From NCBI GenBank assembly GCA_038146805.1, contig JAYQSH010000005.1, positions 1-64,000 on the forward strand: a DNA stretch of 64,000 nt. The letters are read 5' to 3'. The notes beneath the pieces are model-generated. The model saw only the letters and a program-made list of their open reading frames with translations. It searched no databases and had not been told where the DNA came from. Source of the stretch: CAIYXB01 sp038146805. GTDB taxonomy: Bacteria; Cyanobacteriota; Vampirovibrionia; LMEP-6097. Below are positions 24,693 through 33,363 of this stretch, piece after piece. Each line of letters opens with the position of its first letter. Position 1 is the stretch's first letter. The translations under genes were made by a program, and so were the position numbers.

Positions 24693-26225
24693 TTATCCCA
24701 ATATCCCTAGCTCCTTTAAGTAGCCATCCATCTTAGATCTGACTTCTACTAACTCAGCTTCTAGTTTTTCTATTTCTTTTTGAACTTCTACTATATCGAT
24801 TTCTTCCTCTTCCACAAAAGTATCTACATAACGAGGAATATTGAGGTTGTAATCATTCTCTTTGATCTCGTCGAGTTTAGCTAAGTAAGAATACTTCTCT
24901 ATTACCTTCCTTGCCTTGAAAGTACTTACTATCTTCTCCATATCTTCGTCTCTAAGTAGGTTTTGAGCTTTGCCACTTTGGAATTCTTTACTAGCATCTA
25001 TAAAAAGAACATCTTTGCTAGATTCTTTAGCACCACCTTCTTCCCTAGCTCTATCAAAAATCAAAATAGCAACAGGAATACTAGTACTCGGAAATAAATT
25101 AGTTGGCAAGCCTATCACGGCATCAAGTAAGTTCTCTTCAATTAATTGCTGCCTGATTTTACCTTCTGCTCCACCTCTGAAAAGCACTCCATGAGGCACT
25201 ATCACACCAACCTTACCCTCGCGTTTAAGAGCAGTCTCTATCATATGACTAATAAAAGCATAGTCCCCTTTAGACTTAGGTGGCACACCTCGAGTGAAAC
25301 GTTTAAACTTGTCATTGGCAGCATTCTCTGCACCCCACTTATCAAGCGAGAAAGGTGGATTGGCTACTACTACATTGAACTTCATTAGCTTGTCATTTTC
25401 TACAAGCAATGGATTATTTAAAGTGTCTCCCCATTCAAGCCTAGATGAGTCTTTACCATGAAGAAACATATTCATACGAGCAAGAGTCCAGTTACCACCA
25501 TTACTATCTTGTCCATAAAGAGCAAAATCGTTAGATTGAATCTCATCTGCTACTTTAAGTAGAAGTGAACCTGAACCACAAGCAGGATCACAAATTCTAT
25601 CGCCTTCTTTTGGTTCAACTAGTTTTGCTAATAGTTTAGATATCTGTGCTGGCGTGAAAAACTCCCCAGCTTTCTTGCCAGCATCACTAGCAAAGCGCTC
25701 TATAAGATAGATGTAAGTGTTACCGATGATGTCTTGATCTACTCTTGAAGGTCTTAGGTCAAGTTCTTTTCTGCCAAAATCTTCGATCAGGTTTTTGAGT
25801 CTTCGATTGCGATCTTTAGTCTTACCAAGGTTCGATTCAGAGTTAAAGTCAATATTACGAAAGACGCCATCAAGTTTGGTCCTGTTCGCATCTTCAATAG
25901 CGTCAAGAGCCAGATTAATAATTTCACCAATGTTGTCAGCATCACGCTGAGCATAGATCTCATCAAAGCTTGCACCCTTAGGCAATATGAATCTTTCACG
26001 TTCTAATTTACGGTGAATTCTATCCTCATCATCACCATATTGTGATTTATAACTATCGTAATGATCTTTCCAAACATCACTTATGTACTTCAAGAATAAG
26101 AATACTAAAATATAATTTTTGTACTCAGAAGGATCAACCACTCCCCTGAATGTATCGCAAGCTGACCAAGCTATATTATTGATTTGCTGTTGTGTGATTT
26201 TGCTATTTTCTATTGTTGTTGTCAT
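24693..26225 (-). CDS. hsdM: Type I restriction DNA methyltransferase subunit HsdM
   Basis: The 510-residue protein has an N-terminal helical HsdM_N region (about residues 1-150) and an N6-adenine methyltransferase domain with 'GEFFTPAQISKLLAKLVEP', the SAM-binding 'CDPACGSGSLLL' and the catalytic 'NPPFSLDKWG' (NPPF). A C-terminal coiled coil ('VQKEIEKLEAELVEVRSKM') contacts HsdS. With HsdS it methylates the recognition site, and with HsdR it forms the restriction complex. The frame is intact. It follows the half-size hsdS gene by nine bases. Confidence 0.96.
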   Translation of the reverse strand: MTTTIENSKITQQQINNIAWSACDTFRGVVDPSEYKNYILVFLFLKYISDVWKDHYDSYKSQYGDDEDRIHRKLERERFILPKGASFDEIYAQRDADNIGEIINLALDAIEDANRTKLDGVFRNIDFNSESNLGKTKDRNRRLKNLIEDFGRKELDLRPSRVDQDIIGNTYIYLIERFASDAGKKAGEFFTPAQISKLLAKLVEPKEGDRICDPACGSGSLLLKVADEIQSNDFALYGQDSNGGNWTLARMNMFLHGKDSSRLEWGDTLNNPLLVENDKLMKFNVVVANPPFSLDKWGAENAANDKFKRFTRGVPPKSKGDYAFISHMIETALKREGKVGVIVPHGVLFRGGAEGKIRQQLIEENLLDAVIGLPTNLFPSTSIPVAILIFDRAREEGGAKESSKDVLFIDASKEFQSGKAQNLLRDEDMEKIVSTFKARKVIEKYSYLAKLDEIKENDYNLNIPRYVDTFVEEEEIDIVEVQKEIEKLEAELVEVRSKMDGYLKELGILG

Positions 26226-26234
26226 AATTTTTCC

Positions 26235-26837
26235 TTAGGCTACTAATAAGCTCTCCAAGCTTTGATTTACTATAGCTTCTCGCTCCATATTTTTTAGTTC
26301 ATATAAACTATCTCTAAGTTTTCTTTCTTGCTTAGAGTAGTTGTAAATTCGAGCAAGTAAATCTTGTTTATCAATTGGTGGGATAGGGAGTTCGATTTCT
26401 TCAAGATCAGATTTCTGTAAAGTCAGAATACTAGTGCCGACCAATAGTTGAGTTAATTTTCTTTGGATTAGATTTGAATTGAGTATGAGCTGTAAATATT
26501 CAGGCTTAACGGTTTGCTGACAATGGACACGAATCAAAATTAGTGGAGCACTAATAACAGTGTTATGAATTTCATCACCAACCAATGCAGCTACTAGTTT
26601 ATGCTCCCTTGGACAAAAAATTAAATCTCCCCGCTCAAGCAGATCAATGGACTTGCTAAACTTATGACTAATGGTTTCTAGTTGGTTTAGTAAAAGCTCT
26701 CCGTTGGTACTGATATCTCTTACTTGCACCAAAGAAAAAAGATCCCCGCTTTTATTAACACCCCTAGGTGAAACACGGAAGGTGTGGCCAAGAATTAGCT
26801 CTGCAATGTCTTTAATTTTCTTTTTTGGGACCATCAT
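26235..26837 (-). CDS. Half-size HsdS-like specificity protein (single target-recognition domain)
   Basis: From ATG 26837 (MMVPKKKIKDIAELILGHTF) the ~200-residue product reads as one HsdS half: an N-terminal recognition region with 'FSLVQVRDIS' and 'ERGDLIFCPREHKLVAAL', then 'LTLQKSDLEEIELPIPPIDK' and a helix ('YSKQERKLRDSLYELKNMER') like the HsdS spacer. A longer start at 26,867 adds ten unusual residues. It lies upstream of hsdM with a nine-base gap, so this could be a dimerising half-specificity subunit, a modulator, or an alternative to the damaged full-length hsdS. It is divergent from the recombinase gene. Confidence 0.75.
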   Translation of the reverse strand: MMVPKKKIKDIAELILGHTFRVSPRGVNKSGDLFSLVQVRDISTNGELLLNQLETISHKFSKSIDLLERGDLIFCPREHKLVAALVGDEIHNTVISAPLILIRVHCQQTVKPEYLQLILNSNLIQRKLTQLLVGTSILTLQKSDLEEIELPIPPIDKQDLLARIYNYSKQERKLRDSLYELKNMEREAIVNQSLESLLVA

Positions 26838-26918
26838 ATTTGCATTACTGTATTTATTATAGCACATTTGCGCTTAAGAATATACAATATCTGCAATATT
26901 GCATTAAAATTAGCAATT

Positions 26919-28627
26919 ATGATTAGGTATTTAATATATTGTCGAAAGTCCTCTGAAGAAGAGGAAAGACAAGCTTTGTCTATTGATTCTCAGCTTCAAG
27001 AACTTAGAGAATTTGCCGTTAGGAATCAACTAAATATAGTCAATGAATTTATAGAAAGTAAATCTGCTCGCAAACCTAATAACAGACCAGTCTTTGATCA
27101 AATGCTTAGTGAAATAAAAGAAGGTAAAGCTGACGGCATCCTGTCTTGGGCTCCTGACAGAATTTCAAGGAACGCAATTGAGGGTGGAAAAATAATCCAC
27201 CTTGTCGATCAAGGAGTGATTAAAGATCTAAAATTTCCAAGCTTTCATTTTGAATCTGGACCTCATGGTTTGTTTAACTTGTCTCTAGCCTTTTCTTTTG
27301 GAAAGCTCTATGTAGATAACCTCTCTGAAAGTGTCAAAAGAGGTAACCGAGAAAAGATACGCAGAGGTGAGTTCCTGGACCTGCACCACTAGGCTATGTC
27401 AATAACTTCAAAAAGAAAAACATTGAAGCTGATCCAGAAAGCTTTAACTTGATCAAAAGTATTTTTGAAGATTATGCAGAAGCGAAATTAAGTTTTCCTG
27501 ATATAGTCAGCAAGCTCTTTGAAGCTGGAATCAAGACTAGAAGCGGAAACAAGATTCATTACACAACCATACAAAGAATGCTAACTAACCCTTTTTACTA
27601 TGGAGTCTTTAGACTTAAAGGTGAACTTTACCCTGGCTCGCATCCAGCTATGATCTCAAAAGCTCTCTATGATAAAGTACAAAAACAGCTTGAAGCCAAA
27701 TACAGACCTGTAAACTGGACTGAAGAAAGAAAAAGCACAAAAGGCTTCTTGTTCAGCGAACTAGGCAAATGCGGTGAATGTGGTTACAGCATAGTAAATG
27801 ACTATCACTGTAAAAAATCAGGAAGAGAATTTAGATACTATCGCTGTTCTAAAAAATCCAAAACCTGCAAATGTTCTGAACGAGCTATCAACGAAAATGA
27901 CCTTGCTCCTCAAATAGAATCTTTAGCTTCAGAAATTGCGATAGATGATCGCCTTTATAGCTGGTGCTTAGATGAGATAAAAACTTGGAAAGATGAAGAA
28001 GAAGGCAACCTTGACCTCGAACTTACTGATTTGAATAAAAACCTAGAAGTCAATAAAGCCAAGCTTGAAAAACTACTAGATATACATATTGAAGGTGGGA
28101 TTAATTCGGAAGAATATACAAGCAAGAAAAATAAAATAGTGAATGAGTCAGCTCAAATAAAAGGTCAAATTCAAGAAATTAGTCAAAAGGGGAGCGCATG
28201 GTTCGAACCCGTAGCCGAAGCTCTCAAAACCAGTAATGAAGCTCATCACAAAATTTCAGCAAGAGATTTTACTGGAATGTATCAAGTTCTCAAAAAAACA
28301 GGTTCGAACCGTGTTTTAGCTAATCAAACCTATAGTTTGGACTTCACTAAGCCCTTTATTTTCTTTCGTGAAGTTCTTATGCTGACTGAGAAGTGCAGCA
28401 GCCCTAAAAAAATTAATCTCAATAAAAATCTGAAAACTAAGCTAGAGAGCGGGGTTTACGGCAACGAGAAAAGCGTTAGCTTTTCCGATGCCGTTACACC
28501 GCTTACCACGAACCGCGAAGCGGTGAGTGGGGCGAGCAGCCCGAAGGGCTGCGAGCTTGCCCATGTGGGCTATGTGCCTGAGCACGCTGTGAAATGGCGG
28601 ACGGAGAGGGATTCGAACTTTCGGTAG
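26919..28627 (+). pseudogene. Large serine recombinase, split by one frame change
   Basis: From ATG 26919 the first part (MIRYLIYCRKSSEEEERQAL) is a resolvase catalytic domain with the nucleophile serine in 'CRKSSE' and 'ILSWAPDRISRNAIEGG'. It ends at 27,392 after 'RRGEF'. The next frame, from about 27,374, restores 'PGPAPLGYVNN' and continues through the recombinase domain, a zinc ribbon ('CGECGYSI' with further cysteines) and a long coiled coil, as in phage-type large serine integrases. One base appears missing. The last ~65 residues are encoded by the right inverted repeat and end in translated tRNA-like sequence. It probably moves the unit or the island. Confidence 0.85.
28381..28600 (-). 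repeat. Right terminal inverted repeat of the restriction unit
   Basis: The reverse complement matches 16,043-16,224 as described there. It carries an extra hairpin (28,459-28,493, CGGCAACGAGAAAAGCG with its imperfect complement) not present on the left. The repeat lies inside the 3' end of the recombinase frame and runs directly into a tRNA-Ser-like sequence. Confidence 0.8.
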
Positions 28628-28637
28628 GTCTGCCTAC
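28595..28637 (-). other. tRNA-Ser 3'-half fragment, attachment-site-like
   Basis: These 43 bases match the 3' half of the intact tRNA-Ser at 35,814 (variable arm, T-arm, acceptor strand and CCA) with about five differences. The first 24 bases, from TGGCGGACGGAGAGGGATTC on, are almost unchanged. The T-stem is broken by GAAAG in place of GAGGG, and no 5' half is present, so it cannot be a working tRNA. It is most simply an att site or a scar of integration at tRNA-Ser. Confidence 0.75.
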
Positions 28638-28719
28638 CCTAGATTTATTTACGATTCTGTGACTATAACTTGCCGGTTTGTGGCTTGATTCCTTAGTATT
28701 TGCAACTAGTTGCTGGAAA

Positions 28720-28795
28720 TAACCTTTAATATGGAGTTGACTTATTAAAGGTTAGTGGCTAAAGTTTTAATAAGGGAAATTCTTATTAAAGGTTA
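28720..28795. promoter_or_regulatory. Three copies of a 12-base operator-like motif before the Fic gene
   Basis: TAACCTTTAATA (28,720-28,731) is followed by its exact reverse complement TATTAAAGGTTA at 28,743-28,754 and again at 28,784-28,795, ending four bases before the Fic ATG. The inverted pair plus a direct third copy spans the promoter region and suggests binding by a dimeric regulator, possibly the winged-helix domain of the Fic protein itself. Confidence 0.6.
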
Positions 28796-28799
28796 AATC

Positions 28800-29954
28800 A
28801 TGAAATTTAAGTCTGGAATCTATAAAAAACAAGGGGGATATAAAAGTTTTTATCCAACTTTACTTAAAGATTTAGGTTTTAACTTTCACAATGAAGATAT
28901 AAATCAACTCTTAGAAAAAACCATATTGAAGCTTGGCGAATTAAATGCCTACTCTGAGTTAATACCAGATATAGACTTTTTTATTAAAATGCATATTGCA
29001 AAGGAAGCTTCAAGCTCATCAAAAATTGAAGGTACTAAAACTGAAATAGATGAACTCTTTATTCAAGAAGAGGATATCCCCTTGGAGCAGAGAGATGATA
29101 GAAATGAAGTTTTAAAATATATTGAAGCGCTTAATTGGTCAATTGAACAATTAGAAAAAATACCGCTTTCAATGAGACTAATAAAAGGTGCTCACAAAAT
29201 ACTTCTTTCAGGTGTACGAGGCAAAACAAAATTACCAGGTCAAATCAGAAAATCACAAAATTGGATTGGCGGTGCAACTTTAAATAGTGCTTTCTTTGTA
29301 CCTCCACATCCTGAAGATCTAGCAGAACTTTTGAGCGATCTAGAAAAATTCTGGCACTCTGAAATTGATAAAACTCCTCATTTAATTAAAGCCGCGATAA
29401 CACACTATCAGTTTGAAACCATACATCCGTTTTTGGATGGTAATGGAAGAACAGGTAGATTGCTAATAATTTTGTATTTAATAAATTTTGGCTTGTTAAA
29501 AAAACCCGCTCTATATTTATCATCGTACTTTGAAGAATATAGGCAAGATTACTATGATGCTTTAACTTATGTACGAACTCAGAACAACTTAGAACATTGG
29601 ATTAAATTTTTCTTAGAGGGTATGATTCTCACGACTGATGATTCAAAAAAGATTTTTTCGGCTATTCTAAAATTAAAAGAAAAATACGAAAATATCATTA
29701 CAAAGAATATGGGTAAAAGAGCAGGTAGTAGCTTAGAGTTATTACAAAAATTATTTTCTAAACCAGTTGTCACTATTAACGAGATTCAAGATTTAATTCA
29801 AGTAAGCTTCCCAACAGCAAGTACTATCGCTAAGAAATTTTTGGAGCTAGAAATTTTTAAAGAGAAGACTGGCGGTACTAGAAATAGAATATTTGAACTA
29901 AAAGAATACTTAGACCTATTTAGACAAAAGTCTTTACAAGCCAATAAAAAGTAA
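28800..29954 (+). CDS. Fic/DOC family protein with C-terminal winged helix
   Basis: The 384-residue protein has the inhibitory helix motif 'SSSKIEG' (about residues 72-78, the class II S/T-xxx-E-G/N form), a Fic_N region, and the catalytic core 'HPFLDGNGRTGR' (about 209-220) with all key residues. The C-terminal ~80 residues ('VTINEIQDLIQVSFPTASTI') look like a winged helix. Fic proteins transfer AMP or related groups to target proteins; this class is usually autoinhibited by its own N-terminal helix. The gene is intact and stands alone after the recombinase. The upstream motif array suggests autoregulation. Confidence 0.92.
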   Translation: MKFKSGIYKKQGGYKSFYPTLLKDLGFNFHNEDINQLLEKTILKLGELNAYSELIPDIDFFIKMHIAKEASSSSKIEGTKTEIDELFIQEEDIPLEQRDDRNEVLKYIEALNWSIEQLEKIPLSMRLIKGAHKILLSGVRGKTKLPGQIRKSQNWIGGATLNSAFFVPPHPEDLAELLSDLEKFWHSEIDKTPHLIKAAITHYQFETIHPFLDGNGRTGRLLIILYLINFGLLKKPALYLSSYFEEYRQDYYDALTYVRTQNNLEHWIKFFLEGMILTTDDSKKIFSAILKLKEKYENIITKNMGKRAGSSLELLQKLFSKPVVTINEIQDLIQVSFPTASTIAKKFLELEIFKEKTGGTRNRIFELKEYLDLFRQKSLQANKK

Positions 29955-30142
29955 TCAACAAAGAGCCGATCTCTCAACTATTTCAAGCCAGACACACCAG
30001 CCCTTTTTGCCAAAAGAGAGTTTTGCGCAATTTAGCCTTAAAAGCTCTCTTTATTGCAGCTCTCTAGTGTATAATACAATAAATAACCCGGCACTTGGCG
30101 AGGCTAGCTTACTTGAAACCCAATTAGTAAAAGGGATACAGC

Positions 30143-30156
30143 TATAATGGCGGACG
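30143..30156. other. Att-like core sequence; intergenic region 29,955-30,249
   Basis: TATAATGGCGGACG is identical to the junction between the tRNA-Ser gene and its downstream flank, and the same core occurs at 15,871 and 28,593. It lies in the ~295-base gap between the Fic and AAA genes. To its right, a short open stretch codes for 'GGRLVNDVRYLCTTENVDF...' to a stop at about 30,240, which looks like a C-terminal scrap of some gene. The left part of the gap holds a TATAAT at 30,070 and no gene I can support. Confidence 0.4.
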
Positions 30157-30249
30157 CTTGGTTAACGATGTTCGCTACCTCTGTACTACTGAGAATGTGG
30201 ATTTTGGGAAGGTTCAAGCTGCTCTTGCAACTGGAATATGATGGTTGCC

Positions 30250-31752
30250 TTAGTCATTTGAACCAAAATAATGAAGAAGCTCACTTCTCCAAGCACTTTT
30301 TTGATCTAATACACCTTGTACCTTAGCCTTAAGAGCTTCTTCTATTGACCCTAAAAGAGCTTGTTTACCTCCTGAGACTTTACCATTTGCATAGTAGGAA
30401 ACTTTACTCACTATAATTTTTTCAATAGTCTCATTAGTCAACATAGGTCTATTTCTGAGCTCTTCAACATTACCACCAAAACCAGCTCTCACTGCTTCTT
30501 CAAAAGCACGGTCTTCATTATTTGAACCAAACTTATCTAGAAGATTACATGTTCCAATACTAGCTAAATGGTGAATGTCCTGTTCGTTAATATCAGTAAT
30601 TTTAAAATCAACCTTGTCAGCTTTTTCTTCTACTTCTCTTTTCAAGATGTGTGCAATAAATCTATGTCGTTCGTTTTCATTTGGTTTGTCATAGAACAAA
30701 TCAGCAACCATCCTCTCTCTCATTGGAGCAGCAATTTCACTAGCAGAAGAGTTAGCAGTCATAACAACGTATACGCCCTTACACATTTTTGTGTTAACAG
30801 TCTCTGAAAACAAGCGTTTTAAAGACTCGACAACAGGATTGGTATGGTGAGGATTATTAGCGTCATATTTTCTTCGTCTAGACCTTGAACTGTCGTCACC
30901 AAGCATTTTATGGGCTTCATCTAAAACAATCACAATAGGAGTTTCTCCTTTATTTGATTCTAAGATTGCTCTTGCTAGTATCCTTTCAATCTTTTTAATT
31001 GTAGGTTCAATACCAAATACTTCGCCAAAAAGTTTTTCTTTATCGGCAAGACTACCAGTCATAGTATCTTCTGATGCGTACCAATATTGAGCCTTACCTC
31101 CTATTTCTTGAGCTAAATGCCTGGCAAGTGCTTTAGAGGTCATCGTTTTACCACAACGAGTTATACCCCTCAAGCAAAACACTCCACCTCTGCCCTTTTC
31201 TCTGAGTATCCCTAGCCCAGAATCAAGCTCTTCTTTATTAGCTTCAGATAGAATTACATCATCAAGTGCAGGGAATTTTGTTGATGATGAATCTTCTTTA
31301 AGATCTTTTGAATTTCCATCTGCATCTACTTCAAAACGCTGTACTACACTATCCAAATCTCCTTGACTTGAAACTTCATTAGGATTTGGGATAAAAGTAG
31401 CAACACCAAAAGAACCCAGTGCTGCTATAACAGTTGAAGGGAGATGTCTCTTTACAAACTGAGAGATAGGATCATCCCAGTTATATTTTTCGATTAAGGG
31501 TTTTATAAATGCCGTTAAAAGTCCTAGTCCAATGCCAACAAGATGACCATACTTTACTTTATTAACTATTTTCTGGAAGCCAGAATCCTTGCTACTAGAG
31601 CTTGGAGAAGCAAGTTTTCTACCTTGCTCTTGAAATTTAAGTGCTTTTGTAACTGTATCTGGAGCAGTATAAGGTCGCAAAACGCTTGTAGTAAGAAATT
31701 TTTTAACATTTCTCACGATAGTATTGTCTTGAATAGAAGTTAAAATTGACAT
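30250..31752 (-). CDS. AAA+ ATPase with N-terminal membrane segments
   Basis: The 500-residue protein has two hydrophobic stretches near the N-terminus (about residues 68-85 and 105-121), an acidic linker, and an AAA+ ATPase domain with Walker A 'GITRCGKT' (about 196-203), Walker B 'IVIVLDEAHKMLG' (about 273-285), a sensor-1-like 'VYVVMTANSSA' and an arginine-finger-like 'MRERMVADLF'. The C-terminal ~120 residues are helical. It is probably anchored in the inner membrane with the ATPase in the cytoplasm. I cannot match it to a named family. Its location in the island suggests a defence or remodelling function, but this is inference. Confidence 0.7.
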   Translation of the reverse strand: MSILTSIQDNTIVRNVKKFLTTSVLRPYTAPDTVTKALKFQEQGRKLASPSSSSKDSGFQKIVNKVKYGHLVGIGLGLLTAFIKPLIEKYNWDDPISQFVKRHLPSTVIAALGSFGVATFIPNPNEVSSQGDLDSVVQRFEVDADGNSKDLKEDSSSTKFPALDDVILSEANKEELDSGLGILREKGRGGVFCLRGITRCGKTMTSKALARHLAQEIGGKAQYWYASEDTMTGSLADKEKLFGEVFGIEPTIKKIERILARAILESNKGETPIVIVLDEAHKMLGDDSSRSRRRKYDANNPHHTNPVVESLKRLFSETVNTKMCKGVYVVMTANSSASEIAAPMRERMVADLFYDKPNENERHRFIAHILKREVEEKADKVDFKITDINEQDIHHLASIGTCNLLDKFGSNNEDRAFEEAVRAGFGGNVEELRNRPMLTNETIEKIIVSKVSYYANGKVSGGKQALLGSIEEALKAKVQGVLDQKSAWRSELLHYFGSND

Positions 31753-31881
31753 CGCAACTCGCTTTACATATTAACATATTCCTTCACTGTAATGTTGAAA
31801 TTATAGGGATTTCTAAAGAATATTGAGTGAAAACCACCAATAAATTATTCATATAATAACAGAGGACTTACTAAAATTGTA

Positions 31882-31887
31882 TATACT
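31882..31887 (+). promoter_or_regulatory. -10 element before the 31,897 gene
   Basis: TATACT ends nine bases before the ATG at 31,897, again leaving no space for a Shine-Dalgarno. The -35 is not clear. Confidence 0.35.
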
Positions 31888-31896
31888 TAGATCTTA

Positions 31897-32250
31897 ATGC
31901 AATCAGCACAAATAAACCACAGCATAAAGTACGGAACTCCTATTGAATTAGGTATTCAAAGGCAAGAATACCTTCCTCAAATTAGAAAGCTGTATCGTAA
32001 TAATTCGCGTGGTCTGTTTACAAAACTTTCAGATAAAGATCTAGCAAATGGTACTCTTAGAAGAATTCCTTTTTTTAGATTTTTTGATGAGATGGTTCAG
32101 TACAAACCTGATGCTTTGCAATTAGCTCACAATGCAGAACAAAGAGTTGTTGGCTTTTTTGGTTCTCCTATTGATGTTCCACTTGATCTAGCAAAGTGGT
32201 TGTCAACCCCTAACTTTTCAAAACAACAATTTCTAAGCTTGCATTTTTAA
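31897..32250 (+). pseudogene. Unknown protein cut short by the IS3 insertion
   Basis: The frame opens with ATG 31,897 and reads a protein-like sequence ('MQSAQINHSIKYGTPIELGI', 'LSDKDLANGTLRRIPFFRFF') for about 101 residues until 'LDLAKW', where the IS terminal repeat begins at about 32,201. The last ~16 residues ('STPNFSKQQFLSLHF') come from IS sequence. The missing 3' part is not seen on the other side of the IS, where a different gene begins mid-frame. It is transcribed divergently from the AAA+ gene. Function is unknown. Confidence 0.6.
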
Positions 32251-33363
32251 CTTCTGATGATTTTGAAAAAACTTAGCAGGTGATGTTTTTAAAACAGTAT
32301 GAATTCTATCTTTGTTGTAATAGTTAATAGTTTGATGAATAGCTTCAATTAACTCACCAAGATTTTCAAATTCTTTTGTACTATCAAGTTCCTCTTTAAA
32401 GCTGCCATAAAAAGATTCTTGAAAACCATTTTGCCATGGTGAAGCTTTTGAGCTCATTGAACATTTGATCTGATTTGCTTTTAAAAAGTTTTGATACTCT
32501 TTTGATTTGTATTTAATTTGTACTCAATGCCTTGATCTGAATGAATCAAATCTGGAGTTTGACCAGTACGTTGTATTGAATCAAGCAGAGCCTCTTTAAT
32601 CATGCTTGCTGTGTGCCTTCTGGATACCTGCCAGCCAACTATCTCTCGTGTAAAAAGGTCTATGACTGTTGCTAAGTAAACAAATTTTCCTTCAAATGGT
32701 ATGTAAGTAAAATCACTTGCGTAAACAGTTCTTGGAGCAATTACAGTAAGGTCTTTGATTAAATTTGAGTGAGAACTATGATCCTTGCCTAAATCTCTTT
32801 TCTTCTTTGGTTTTCGTTTTGATTTAATTGGATAAAGATTAAATTTCTGTTTTATCCTATGAACTTTTTGCTTACTAACACTTAGATTTAAAGCTATTCT
32901 TTCAGTTCCATAAGCTGGATCTTGTTTCATTACTGTGACAACGGTGGAGAAAAATTCTAAATCTCTTGCTGGAAGTTTGTGATCATAGTAGATGCTTGAT
33001 CTTGAAATTTGTACTAGCTCTGTTAAAAAAGTTTTGTTTAAAGTTTTACAAAAATATTTTTCAACTAAATCTCTTTTTTTTCCTTGCTAAGATCAAGAGT
33101 AATTTTGCCAACAAGCTCTTTTAGAGCTTTGTTTTCTCGTCTTAAGCGACTCATTTCAAGTGCTGAGCTGTCAGTATTTGTTTTTGAGCTTAGCCTGTTG
33201 TAAATAGTTTTAGTACTAATACCAAACTCTGCTGCTACTTCTGTTACTCTCTCACCATCTTTGACTCGCTTTAATATGTCAGACCAATTCTCTTCGCTTA
33301 CTTTTACACCTTTCATTGCAATCCTCCTTAGACTTACTTGTTTAATATATCAAGAGGGGATCA
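32201..33363 (-). mobile_element. IS3-family insertion sequence (first copy)
   Basis: About 1.16 kb. The ends carry imperfect terminal repeats starting TGTCAACCCCTAA (left, 32,201) and TGATCCCCTCTTG (right, complement, 33,363). It contains an orfA with a helix-turn-helix and an orfB with a DDE integrase core. No clear target duplication was found, and the genes on the two sides do not match each other, so a deletion probably accompanied or followed the insertion. Confidence 0.75.
32233..33316 (-). pseudogene. IS3-family transposase OrfA/OrfB (OrfB frame-broken)
   Basis: OrfA (33,316-33,065; 83 residues) has the helix-turn-helix 'VTEVAAEFGISTKTIYNRL'. At its end an A8G run (about 33,072-33,080) allows the -1 slip typical of IS3, leading into OrfB 'KRDLVEKYFCKTLNKTFL'. 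OrfB holds the DDE residues: Asp in 'YASDFTYIPFEG', Asp in 'LIHSDQGIEY' and Glu in 'QESFYGSFKEEL'. One extra frame change near 32,510, between 'GIEY' and 'KSKEYQNFLKA', interrupts OrfB, so this copy is probably inactive unless the base is an error. Confidence 0.85.

Larger units (their letters stand above)
16043..28600. mobile_element. 12.6 kb unit with long terminal inverted repeats carrying type I restriction genes and a serine recombinase
   Basis: Two imperfect inverted repeats (16,043-16,224 and 28,381-28,600) bound this unit. Between them lie mrr-like, metallopeptidase, hsdR, DUF3800, hsdS, HEPN-like, ORF6N, hsdM, a half-size hsdS and a large serine recombinase whose 3' end is encoded inside the right repeat. 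Both outer ends carry CCGCCATT/AATGGCGG, the end of tRNA-Ser. Serine integrases do not normally use long inverted repeats, so how the unit moves is unclear. The boundary is inferred from the repeats. Confidence 0.65.

Noticed and set aside
28190..28320. GGTTCGAACC-type tRNA T-loop sequences inside the recombinase gene
   Set aside because: No acceptor stem or anticodon arm can be folded around them, and the protein frame is well conserved across them.
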